Source: Nostoc sp. NMS2 (GTDB taxonomy: Bacteria > Cyanobacteriota > Cyanobacteriia > Cyanobacteriales > Nostocaceae). Taken from it: DNA of 54,417 nt. A program made the translations under genes and the position numbers. Location of the stretch: contig NZ_JABXKH010000067.1 in assembly GCF_017115105.1 (NCBI RefSeq), forward strand, positions 1 through 54,417. The letters run 5' to 3'. The number at the start of each line of letters is the position of its first letter. Within the stretch, counting starts at the first letter, position 1. The notes beneath the pieces were generated by a model that was given only the letters and a program-made list of their open reading frames with translations, was not told the DNA's origin and ran no database searches. Positions 44,370-52,255 of the stretch are shown piece after piece.

Positions 44370-44421
44370 CTCTGCGCCTCTGTGGTTTAAAAGAAATTTA
44401 TTTAACCACAGAGGCGCAGAG
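44370..44421. repeat. 18-bp perfect inverted repeat, possible terminator-like hairpin
   Basis: CTCTGCGCCTCTGTGGTT (44370-44387) and AACCACAGAGGCGCAGAG (44404-44421), loop of 16 bases. It belongs to a hairpin type common in cyanobacterial intergenic DNA. It lies between uxaC and the SDR gene and may stabilise or attenuate the transcript. Confidence 0.75.
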
Positions 44422-44506
44422 AACACAGAGTAAAGAGCTTAAACAGGAATTTATTAACCAAAATTTTTATCCACCTTGAAAGGGCTAGTCCTAATATTGA
44501 TTTCTT

Positions 44507-44563
44507 TAATTACGAATTACGAACTTGTACTGAGCGTAGCCGAAGTATTACGAATTACGAATT
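44507..44563. repeat. STRR tract with nested ACTTGTACTGAGCG unit
   Basis: AATTACG heptamers split by ACTTGTACTGAGCGTAGCCG and following AAGT, ending nine bases before the SDR gene ATG. It therefore sits where a ribosome-binding site is expected. Confidence 0.8.
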
Positions 44564-44571
44564 GAAACAAG

Positions 44572-45396
44572 ATGTTAAATAAACTTTTTAGCCTAAAAGA
44601 GCAAGTAGCAGTAGTCACAGGCGGTTCAGGTGTGCTTGGTGGAGCGATGGCGCGGGGTTTAGCCCTTGCTGGAGCGCGAGTAGTGGTTCTAGGTCGCAAT
44701 GAAGCACGAGCGAGTGCGGTAGTAGCTGAGATTACCGCTCAAGGTGGAGAAAGTATGGCTGTACTGGCAGATGTGAGCGATCGCTCACAACTCGAAATAG
44801 CCAGAGATAAAATTATACAGCGCTGGGGTCAAATAGACATCTTAATAAACTCGGCTGGTGGTAATATTCCGGCTGCCACAATTACCCCTGATGCGACTAT
44901 TTTTGATATGCCACATACAGCCTTTGAGGAAGTAGTTAGCCTAAACTTACTCGGTACTCTACTGCCCAGCCAAGTTTTTGGTCAAGCAATGGTCGAAAAA
45001 AAACAGCCCCACGGTTGTATTGTCAATATTTCTTCAATGTCTGCCATCCGAGTGATTAGCCGGGTGGTTGGCTACTCAGCCGCTAAAGCCGGGATAGATA
45101 ACTTTACGCGCTGGTTAGCCGTCGAACTCGCTCAAAAGTATGGGGATGGAATGCGAGTAAATGCGATCGCGCCAGGTTTCTTTATTGGAGAACAAAATCG
45201 AGATTTACTCCTAAATGCAGATGGCAGTTTAACCGTGCGCGGGCAGAAAATCATCGAGCATACCCCCGCCGGACGTTTCGGAAAACCAGATGAATTACTC
45301 AGCACCTTGATTTGGTTATGCAGTTCTGGTTCTAGTTTCGTCAACGGGGTAGTCGTGCCGGTAGATGGTGGGTTTAGTATCTACAGTGGAGTTTAA
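44572..45396 (+). CDS. SDR-family D-mannonate oxidoreductase (fructuronate reductase)
   Basis: A 274-residue short-chain dehydrogenase. Cofactor motif AVVTGGSGVLGGAMARGLAL, structural LINSAGGN, catalytic Ser in IVNISSMSA and Tyr/Lys in VGYSAAKAG, ending VVPVDGGFSIYSGV. The GFSIYSGV end and the LFSLKEQVAVVTGG start match SDR proteins that reduce D-fructuronate to D-mannonate (the non-UxuB type found beside uxaC in Bacillus and Thermotoga). Position after uxaC supports this. A gluconate 5-dehydrogenase-like activity is an alternative, because the families are close. Confidence 0.82.
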   Translation: MLNKLFSLKEQVAVVTGGSGVLGGAMARGLALAGARVVVLGRNEARASAVVAEITAQGGESMAVLADVSDRSQLEIARDKIIQRWGQIDILINSAGGNIPAATITPDATIFDMPHTAFEEVVSLNLLGTLLPSQVFGQAMVEKKQPHGCIVNISSMSAIRVISRVVGYSAAKAGIDNFTRWLAVELAQKYGDGMRVNAIAPGFFIGEQNRDLLLNADGSLTVRGQKIIEHTPAGRFGKPDELLSTLIWLCSSGSSFVNGVVVPVDGGFSIYSGV

Positions 45397-45476
45397 CATT
45401 TTTGAGGGGTCTAAGTCCCTCGCTTATATTGCGCGGCAAGTTTTGCGGTGGGGTTAAAATCCCCATTGCAAAACTT

Positions 45477-45511
45477 AATTACGAATTACGAATTACGAAT
45501 TACGAATTAGT
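45477..45511. repeat. STRR heptamers before the LarA-family gene
   Basis: AATTACG units repeated about four times, ending just before the ATG at 45518; no Shine-Dalgarno motif is visible in the gap. Confidence 0.8.
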
Positions 45512-45517
45512 TTAATC

Positions 45518-46789
45518 ATGTATTCACTGGCTGTAACTAACGGAACACTTTCCGACAAGCAAATTTCCGGGCTAGTTCATCAAGCTTTGGCAGATCGTCA
45601 GTTAGATGGACAGCGTATTTTAGTATTAATTCCAGATGGCACTCGGACTGCTCCCATCCCTCAAATATTTCGATTGCTGCATCAGGAGTTGGGTAAAAGA
45701 GTTCCGGCTCTAGATTTTTTGATCGCTCTAGGTACACATAATCCTATGAGTGAAGAACAAATTAATCACCTAGTGGGGGTGACACCAAAAGAGCGAGAGA
45801 CAACCTTTAAAAAAGTTCGCATATTTAACCATTTGTGGAATCAGCCAGATACCTTTATTTCCTGTGGAGTAATTTCGGGAGATGAGATAGAAGAAATTAG
45901 TCGGGGAATGCTACATCAATCTGTTGAAGTCCGGGTTAACAAGCTTGTAACACAGTACGATCTAATAATGATTTGCGGCCCTGTATTTCCCCATGAAGTT
46001 GTCGGTTTTTCTGGTGGAAATAAATACTTTTTTCCCGGTATTGGTGGTCAGGAAGTAATTGATATATCCCACTGGTTAGGTGCTTTAATAACCAGTTACG
46101 AAATCATTGGTACATCAGGCATTACACCAGTTCGGCGCTTGATTAACCGAGCCGCTAACCTAATTTCTACACCGAAACTTTGCTTGGCGATGGTGGTTGC
46201 ACCCAAAACAAATCAGCTAGCAGGACTTTACATAGATAAACCAGAGTCAGCCTGGGAAGCCGCCGCAAAATTATCCGACAAACTGCATATTACTTATGTA
46301 GATCGGTCTTTTAAACAAGTGCTTTCAGTAATGCCCGAAATGTATGATGACATTTGGACAGCAGCTAAAGGAATGTACAAGCTAGAGCCAGTAGTGGCTG
46401 ACGGAGGCGAGGTAATTATATATGCCCCTCACATTACCGAGTTTAGCTATACGCACGGCGAAATCCTGTCCAAAATTGGCTATCATGTGCGTGACTACTT
46501 TCTCAAACAGTGGGATAAATTTCAAGCCTATCCCGGTGGAGTGCTGGCTCATAGCACTCACTTAAAAGGTATGGGTACATTTGATCTTATAGAAGGGGAA
46601 CAAGCGAGGATTCGCGTCACTTTAGCCACTGGTATTTCTGCTGAACGCTGTGCTGCTCATAACTTAAACTATCGCGATCCGGCTACCATTAGACCCACAG
46701 AATGGGCTAACCGTGAGGATGAAGGAATCTTACTTGTGCCGAAGGCTGGCGAGATACTATACCGTGTAAAGGTTTGTATTGAGGGCTGA
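45518..46789 (+). CDS. LarA-family nickel-pincer racemase/epimerase (candidate D-mannonate/D-gluconate 2-epimerase)
   Basis: A 423-residue protein of the LarA (DUF2088) superfamily. Counterparts of the lactate racemase residues are visible: Asp40/Arg43 (IPDGTRTAP), His74 (LGTHNPM), His159 (PHEVVGFSGG), Lys169 (GGNKYFFPG, which would hold the nickel-pincer nucleotide) and His185 (DISHWLG). Relatives include racemases and epimerases of several 2-hydroxyacids; from memory one clade interconverts D-gluconate and D-mannonate. As the last gene after uxaC and a mannonate dehydrogenase, with a gluconokinase gene nearby and no mannonate dehydratase, that activity is the best fit here (inference). The larB, larC and larE cofactor genes are not in the window. 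Confidence 0.8.
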   Translation: MYSLAVTNGTLSDKQISGLVHQALADRQLDGQRILVLIPDGTRTAPIPQIFRLLHQELGKRVPALDFLIALGTHNPMSEEQINHLVGVTPKERETTFKKVRIFNHLWNQPDTFISCGVISGDEIEEISRGMLHQSVEVRVNKLVTQYDLIMICGPVFPHEVVGFSGGNKYFFPGIGGQEVIDISHWLGALITSYEIIGTSGITPVRRLINRAANLISTPKLCLAMVVAPKTNQLAGLYIDKPESAWEAAAKLSDKLHITYVDRSFKQVLSVMPEMYDDIWTAAKGMYKLEPVVADGGEVIIYAPHITEFSYTHGEILSKIGYHVRDYFLKQWDKFQAYPGGVLAHSTHLKGMGTFDLIEGEQARIRVTLATGISAERCAAHNLNYRDPATIRPTEWANREDEGILLVPKAGEILYRVKVCIEG

Positions 46790-46919
46790 TGCCCTTAATA
46801 CGAGACAATTTAATTAATTTACATTGCGTAACATAGTTTGATTTATTCTTGCCCACTTACTTATCTCATGGGAAAGGACTTTACGAGTTAGTAAAGGACT
46901 TTATTGTTTGTGTACAAAC

Positions 46920-47411
46920 CTACAGTTGATACGAAGCCGTCAAAGCTACCGCCAAAGCATCAGCAGCATCATCTGGTTTGGGAATTACATCTAAATCCAA
47001 CTCCCGCGCTACCGCCTCTTGTACATCTAACTTATCTGCGTTGCCATATCCCGTTAAAGCTTGCTTAATTTGAGCCGGAGTAAACTCTATGTATGGAAGA
47101 CGACGCTGGCCCAACACCAAAATTAATACACCCCGCGCCTGTGCAACCAGAATTGTATTTGACATCCGATAGAAAAATAGTTTCTCGATCGCAACCAAAT
47201 CTGGTTGAAATTCCTCCATTACAGTGTGTAAATCATCAAACAAGGTACATAGCCTCAGTCCCATTTCTACATCGGCTGACGTTTTAATTACCCCGAAATC
47301 CAGCATATTTACTGTAGTTTCTGGCACCTTGTTGGCAATTTGTGTGCAGGTAATTACCCCAAACCCTAAAGTTGCCAATCCTGGATCTAATCCTAAAATT
47401 CGTTTTTCCAT
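46920..47411 (-). CDS. ruvC: Crossover junction endonuclease RuvC
   Basis: A 163-residue Holliday-junction resolvase. Start [16 protein letters not shown] (first catalytic Asp), [14 protein letters not shown] (catalytic Glu), and the final acidic pair in [17 protein letters not shown]. The length fits RuvC. It converges on the LarA-family gene; the 130-base gap has the direct repeat AAAGGACTTTA. A housekeeping gene that marks the end of the catabolic island. Confidence 0.96.
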   Translation of the reverse strand: MEKRILGLDPGLATLGFGVITCTQIANKVPETTVNMLDFGVIKTSADVEMGLRLCTLFDDLHTVMEEFQPDLVAIEKLFFYRMSNTILVAQARGVLILVLGQRRLPYIEFTPAQIKQALTGYGNADKLDVQEAVARELDLDVIPKPDDAADALAVALTASYQL

Positions 47412-47585
47412 TCAATTCACTTTTACTAAACCAGGGTATTGTTTAACTAGGAATACTGGCAATCTTGACCACTTGCTCTTAGTCTAATGGAATTGACAAA
47501 TATAATAGTTTCACGCCTAGTGTTAAAAACCAAGTGGTGTACATTTTCTGTTAATTATTATTTGTAGCACTGCTGTAAATCAGGT

Positions 47586-48989
47586 ATGTCAATTGGTTTT
47601 CTCAGACAAGCCCTCAACGCCCTGCAAAAGCAGTCGCGTTCTCGAACTTCCTATCGGGTTAACCAGTGGTTCAAATGGTTATCTCCTGGACTATCGGTAA
47701 AACGTTGGTTGTTGATCAGTATTGGGGGTGTACTGCTGGCGAGTTTGGGGTTAGCTATTTGGATTAAGCTGACCCCAATTTTTTGGATGATCGAGTTGTT
47801 TCGGGGTTTCCTTGGAGTAATCACCGACATCTTACCGAACTATATCAGTGGGCCTTTGGTGCTGCTTGGGGGATTGCTGTTAGTGCTTTGGGGACAAACT
47901 CGCACTGTCGGCTCAATTACTAAGGTACTAAGGGCAGAAGGCGGAGAAGAACTCATCGATGTCTTGTTGGCACATCATCGATTGTACCGAGGCCCGAAAA
48001 TAGTAGTAGTTGGTGGTGGTACGGGGCTTTCTACGTTGTTGAGGGGACTAAAAACCTACAGCGCTAATATTACTGCGATTGTCACTGTCGCTGATGATGG
48101 TGGATCTTCTGGGCGGTTGCGTCAAGAATTTGGAGTGCTACCACCAGGGGATATTCGCAATTGTTTGGCTGCACTAGCAGATGAAGAAAAGTTATTAACA
48201 GAATTGTTTCAATACCGTTTTCGGGCTGGAGATGGGTTAACGGGTCACAGTTTTGGCAATTTGTTTTTAACGGCAATGAGTGATATTACTGGAGATTTAG
48301 AACAAGCAGTTGCAGCCAGTTCTAAAGTGCTAGCGGTACGGGGACAAGTACTACCAGCAACTCTCAGTGATGTTCGCCTCTGGGCAGAATTAACCGATGG
48401 TCGCCGCATTGAGGGGGAGTCTAGCATTCCGAAAGCTGGGGGGAAAATTGTCAAAGTTGGCTGCATTCCTGATAATCCTCCGGCAGTACCAGCAGCGATT
48501 AAGGCAATTAAAGAAGCTGATTACATCATTATTGGGCCAGGTAGCCTTTATACAAGTCTCATTCCTAATTTATTAGTACCAGAAATTGCCGATGCGATCG
48601 CTCAAACAGATGCCCCCCGTATTTATATCTGCAATATAATGACTCAGCCAGGAGAAACTGAAGGCTACACTGTTGCAGATCACATTAGAGCAATTGATGC
48701 TGCTTGCGGGGAAAGACGGCTATTTGATGCTGTGCTAATCCACAAAAAATCCCCCTCAGAGCAATCACTCATCCGCTACGCCGAACAAAACTCCCATCCA
48801 GTTTTCCTAGATAGAGAAGCCGTAACTCAGCTAGGGCGAAGGATTGTTGCAGCTAATGTTTTGTATGAAGATGAAACGGGTTTTGTCCGTCACAATCCGC
48901 AGAAACTAGCACAAGTATTGTTGCGGTGGTACGGTAGAGGTCAGCCCCTTCGGGGAATTCAAAATTCAAAATTCAAAATTCAAAATTAA
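47586..48989 (+). CDS. YvcK/CofD-like (gluconeogenesis factor) family protein
   Basis: A 467-residue protein. Two N-terminal transmembrane helices (about 41-60 and 88-106) precede the nucleotide-binding domain: [72 protein letters not shown] and [16 protein letters not shown]. Family members bind UDP-sugars and help control carbon flow or cell-wall synthesis; CofD relatives transfer a lactyl-phospho group. The last ten residues ([10 protein letters not shown]) are encoded by an AAAATTC heptamer repeat that captured the stop. The next gene is tsaE, 70 bases on. Confidence 0.9.
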   Translation: MSIGFLRQALNALQKQSRSRTSYRVNQWFKWLSPGLSVKRWLLISIGGVLLASLGLAIWIKLTPIFWMIELFRGFLGVITDILPNYISGPLVLLGGLLLVLWGQTRTVGSITKVLRAEGGEELIDVLLAHHRLYRGPKIVVVGGGTGLSTLLRGLKTYSANITAIVTVADDGGSSGRLRQEFGVLPPGDIRNCLAALADEEKLLTELFQYRFRAGDGLTGHSFGNLFLTAMSDITGDLEQAVAASSKVLAVRGQVLPATLSDVRLWAELTDGRRIEGESSIPKAGGKIVKVGCIPDNPPAVPAAIKAIKEADYIIIGPGSLYTSLIPNLLVPEIADAIAQTDAPRIYICNIMTQPGETEGYTVADHIRAIDAACGERRLFDAVLIHKKSPSEQSLIRYAEQNSHPVFLDREAVTQLGRRIVAANVLYEDETGFVRHNPQKLAQVLLRWYGRGQPLRGIQNSKFKIQN

Positions 48990-49057
48990 GGAAAATGAAA
49001 ATTAGTCATTAGTCTAAGCAAAGGACTAATGACTAATGACTAATGACTAATGACTAA
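48957..49057. repeat. AAAATTC and TGACTAA heptamer tracts
   Basis: AAAATTC repeated about four times at the end of the YvcK-family gene, then TGACTAA repeated about five times up to three bases before the tsaE ATG. Both are STRR-type heptamers. Confidence 0.8.
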
Positions 49058-49059
49058 TT

Positions 49060-49515
49060 ATGAAAATTTTTCTTGCAGATCCAGAGGCGACGCTACGCTT
49101 AGGTATTACTCTCGGTGAATCCCTGACTGCTGGGAGTGTAATTTTACTAGAAGGTGATTTAGGCGCAGGTAAAACTACCCTAGTTCAAGGTATTGGTAAG
49201 GGTTTGAAAATCACTGAATCTATTGTCAGTCCCACTTTTACCCTGATTAATGAGTACACGGAAGGACGACTCCCCCTTTACCACCTAGATTTATATCGCT
49301 TAGAACCACAAGAAGTGGCAGCCCTAAATTTAGAAAGTTATTGGGAAGGTATTGAGGTAACACCGGGAATTGTAGCAGTTGAATGGGCGGAACGATTGCC
49401 CTACAAACCAGATAGTTATCTAAGTGTGAATTTGACTTATGGGGATGAGGCTACTCGTCAAGTCGAACTCATCCCATTCAATTGTGCCCTTAGCGAAGCC
49501 ATTGCTGCTATCTAA
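49060..49515 (+). CDS. tsaE: tRNA threonylcarbamoyladenosine biosynthesis ATPase TsaE
   Basis: A 151-residue P-loop ATPase needed for t6A37 modification of tRNA. Walker A LLEGDLGAGKTTLVQGIGKG, the SPTFTLINEY switch, LYHLDLYRL and VAVEWAERLP are all present. A GACGCTACGCTTA repeat fragment lies in frame near the start (DPEATLRLG). The preceding heptamer tract sits where the ribosome-binding site should be. Confidence 0.94.
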   Translation: MKIFLADPEATLRLGITLGESLTAGSVILLEGDLGAGKTTLVQGIGKGLKITESIVSPTFTLINEYTEGRLPLYHLDLYRLEPQEVAALNLESYWEGIEVTPGIVAVEWAERLPYKPDSYLSVNLTYGDEATRQVELIPFNCALSEAIAAI

Positions 49516-49770
49516 GCTCATATCCCGACCAAAGTACAAGAGATTTCACTTTTTTAGATCGCAACACTAAAAAATTTTTGCTAATAGTTGATGGAGAACT
49601 TCAAACTCGTTCTATCTGCCACTACCACGCTCACCACTGTAAATCACTAACATTGTTATCTCAACCCAAAATAAATGAAAAAATTTTGTAACAGCAGCTT
49701 TCTTACTGCAATAATCAGTTAAAAAACTGATTTAGATAGTGTATTAATTGAGAAAATGTAAACTGTTGTT

Positions 49771-49924
49771 GGGTTAAATGAAAATTTTGCAAAACTTAGT
49801 CAGCTTGATTTAACCCGATTGGTTCTCTACTGTCATTAAGAGAACAAATCTGGATTATTTAGCGGTCAAAGGTAGTAGAAAAAAGTTAAACAACATCAAG
49901 TTATGTAGAAGTTGTCTAACTTTT
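49771..49924 (+). ncRNA. Candidate structured RNA (three hairpins)
   Basis: Three successive hairpins: GGGTTAAA/TTTAACCC (49771-49816), GTTCTCT/AGAGAAC (49822-49845) and AAAAGTTAAACAAC/GTTGTCTAACTTTT with one mismatch (49881-49924), the last ending in a short T-run. They lie in an 828-base gap with no gene; another hairpin AATCAGTT/AACTGATT is at 49713-49732. No known RNA family is recognised, and the structures could be chance in AT-rich DNA. Confidence 0.3.
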
Positions 49925-50071
49925 CCTTATACTCAATATACCCGAATTAAAGTCACAATATATACACAATAATACTGATTTATAAAATAGTTAAAAAATT
50001 AAATTAAGTAATTTTAAATACCAATAAGTTATTCTATTGACATCTGTAATTAACACTGATGGCAGCTTTAA

Positions 50072-50305
50072 ATAAAACATCTCGTATTTCTACGATAATT
50101 AAACCACGTCTATTTTGAAACCTGTAGTTCAACTCTAATGAATAAGGATTTGCCCTCATCCCCCAACCTATCCCCCATATCTGGGATTCGGGGAGCTAGA
50201 ATTTCAAAGTCCCTCTCCCATATCTGGGAAAGGAATTTCGGGTGAGGGCGAAAACTACGGTTCTCAACTTAGATGAGGTTTATGTAGAAATACGAGGTGT
50301 TTTAT
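50072..50305. repeat. MITE-like element with 22-bp terminal inverted repeats
   Basis: 234 bases. The left end is ATAAAACATCTCGTATTTCT plus AC, the right end its complement with one mismatch (50284-50305). The interior contains a hairpin on CCCATATCTGGGATTCGGGG and CCCTCTCCCATATCTGGG. No coding capacity. It occupies the last part of the 49516-50343 gap. Confidence 0.78.
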
Positions 50306-50343
50306 CCTATGTTAGTTGACATTAGTATGTCTACGTGGATGTA

Positions 50344-51519
50344 CTAGTTTTCTCTAATGAAAGAAGCGATCGCCTTTTTTATCGGTGAGCCAGAGTCATC
50401 TCTGGTATAGTATGTAAGACCTCGATCGATAAATGCCGAGGTAGTATCTATTAACTGCTGAATAATCTCTGGACTAGCGTTGTCTATTTCTTCAGTGACT
50501 TTTTTGCCTGTAAATCGATTTTTGCGATCTTCTGAAGGTAATACAATCCGAGGATCTTTATAAGTCTCTTTTGGCTTGGGTTTAAATGTCTCATTTAAGT
50601 CAAACTGAAGACGTAAATAACGTTTAGACTCGTATCCACCCATGATTTGTCGGCAAATTGTACTATCAATCTCAGATGTAGGTTCCATAAAGATATTAGT
50701 CAGATTTTGCACCCAGTCTAAGCCTTTCCATTTGCTTATTTGCTTATATTGATATGGTTCACCAGTTTGACCAGTGCCAATAGAAAGGATAGAAATATCT
50801 TCCAATCTCAGATTGTTTAGTTTATATTTTTGCTTAATTTCTGGAGATACTGAAGACTGACTAATCCTCATAACTAAACTCAAAGCTGCGAGACAGGGAT
50901 TGTTAGCAGAAACTCCTCCATCAATGTGTGGAAATTCCCAATCACCAAATTTTTCTTTATCTACAGGTTCTAATTTATATGGCGGGAAAAAAGTAGGTGC
51001 TGAGGCAGAAGCGGTACATATCTCCCATAAATAACAGTCATCGTACCATCTGTCTCCTAGATCGGGATGACAGTTTGTAAAAAAGGTTGTATTGCGATAT
51101 AGCGTATCGTAAGCAAGAATCAAGATAATCGGTTTTTCGATATCTTTTATTCTTGTGTTTTTATAAGCATCTTTGAGGACACGAATAATTCCATCATGAG
51201 AATATTTAGATGCTGAAAATACATCAAGAATTGATCTGATGATGGACGGCAAGTTTTTATAGAGTTCTTTTCTATTGGGCGGAAATATATCTTTCCCTCT
51301 ATCTCCATACAGTTTAATAAGTTCATCACTTGTCTTTCCTACAGCAATTCCCCCTGTCAATATTGAACCAGTAGAAGTGCCAGCAATTAGATCAAAGTAG
51401 TCGTGTAAGAAGTTCCCTTTACCCTGATTTCTAATTTCTTCTTCTACTTGTTTAAGCATTTGGGCTGCAACAACTCCACGAATACCGCCACCATCTAAAG
51501 CTAAAATTTTGAATGACAT
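50344..51519 (-). CDS. Patatin-like phospholipase
   Basis: A 391-residue hydrolase with the patatin catalytic dyad. Oxyanion loop LALDGGGIRGVVAAQ, nucleophile elbow LIAGTSTGSILTGG (Ser49) and catalytic Asp in PHIDGGVSANNP (about 200). No signal peptide or membrane helix. The layout resembles bacterial patatins including CapV-type effectors of CBASS defence, but no CD-NTase gene is next to it, so a lipid-turnover role is as likely. It stands alone between repeat elements. Confidence 0.9.
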   Translation of the reverse strand: MSFKILALDGGGIRGVVAAQMLKQVEEEIRNQGKGNFLHDYFDLIAGTSTGSILTGGIAVGKTSDELIKLYGDRGKDIFPPNRKELYKNLPSIIRSILDVFSASKYSHDGIIRVLKDAYKNTRIKDIEKPIILILAYDTLYRNTTFFTNCHPDLGDRWYDDCYLWEICTASASAPTFFPPYKLEPVDKEKFGDWEFPHIDGGVSANNPCLAALSLVMRISQSSVSPEIKQKYKLNNLRLEDISILSIGTGQTGEPYQYKQISKWKGLDWVQNLTNIFMEPTSEIDSTICRQIMGGYESKRYLRLQFDLNETFKPKPKETYKDPRIVLPSEDRKNRFTGKKVTEEIDNASPEIIQQLIDTTSAFIDRGLTYYTRDDSGSPIKKAIASFIREN

Positions 51520-52255
51520 AGCAATTCTCCTTGATTATTTCTCTGGTTATCTTTTCGGGCATAGTTTCTGGGAAATACATGACCTGGATGAAGGTCATAT
51601 ATGATGAGATTGATCGCAATCCAGTTTCATTTTGTTTGCTCTTATCCAGATGTAAGATTTAACTAACCGCCTTCTCTACGAGACACTACGTGTAGCTTGC
51701 TTTCCCATAAAGGTACGCGCAACGTCTCGTTAGAGGATGTTTTAAAAGTCTCCTTATCGGTATCAAAAGTTCTAGATCCCCCTAAATCCACGCCACTTGC
51801 TTCATTTGGAGAGACCCCAAGACCGCAGTGGCTCCCCTTAAAAAGGGGGACTTTGATTCCGGTTTCCCCCTTTTTAAGGGGGGTTAGGGGGGATCTAAAA
51901 GTGCCTAAAGTCAGAGTGAAACACTTTTCAAACAACCTCTTAGAGAAGGACACCAAGCAGGGAAAACGAAGATTAAATAGGTAATCTTATAGCCGGAAGG
52001 AGGGAGTTATTGAAGATTTGACTTGAAACACTTATAAATAAATTCAGAGTTTCAAGTTGCAATTTCTGATACAGCAATAAGTCAATACTCTTTGGTTAAA
52101 AGGGTAAAGGATGAAAAACAAGGATTTTCGTCTTTTAGCTTTAACCAAACCGCTTTGGTCTAGTCTTAACTCTGGATAGATGAAAATCTTGCCTGTTAAA
52201 GTATGGCTTTGATGTATAATTATCTGTCTACTACGTAAGCTTAAATAAATATTTG
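51520..52255. other. Intergenic region with MITE-like element
   Basis: 736 bases without a gene. 51732-51940 is a MITE-like element. Around 52083-52165 a CAATACTCTTTGGTTAAA end facing CTTTAACCAAACCGCTTTG may be a decayed family B copy, but no target duplication is seen. Confidence 0.55.
51732..51940. repeat. MITE-like element, family D
   Basis: 209 bases with ends AGAGGATGTTTTAAAAGT and ACTTTTCAAACAACCTCT (inverted, two mismatches). The interior has CTAGATCCCCCTAAATCC and its near complement, and a CCCCCTTTTTAAGGGGG hairpin. A solo end of this family lies at 22025-22042 and part of the interior (GACCGCAGTGGCTCCCCTTA) at 21936-21956. Confidence 0.72.

Noticed and set aside
45477..45511. Possible CRISPR-like array in the heptamer tracts
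   Set aside because: The units are 7 bases long and directly adjacent with no spacers; they are STRR repeats. No cas gene is present.
50344..51519. CBASS defence system from the patatin gene
   Set aside because: No CD-NTase, ubiquitin-like or HORMA/TRIP13 gene is adjacent; a patatin alone does not support it.
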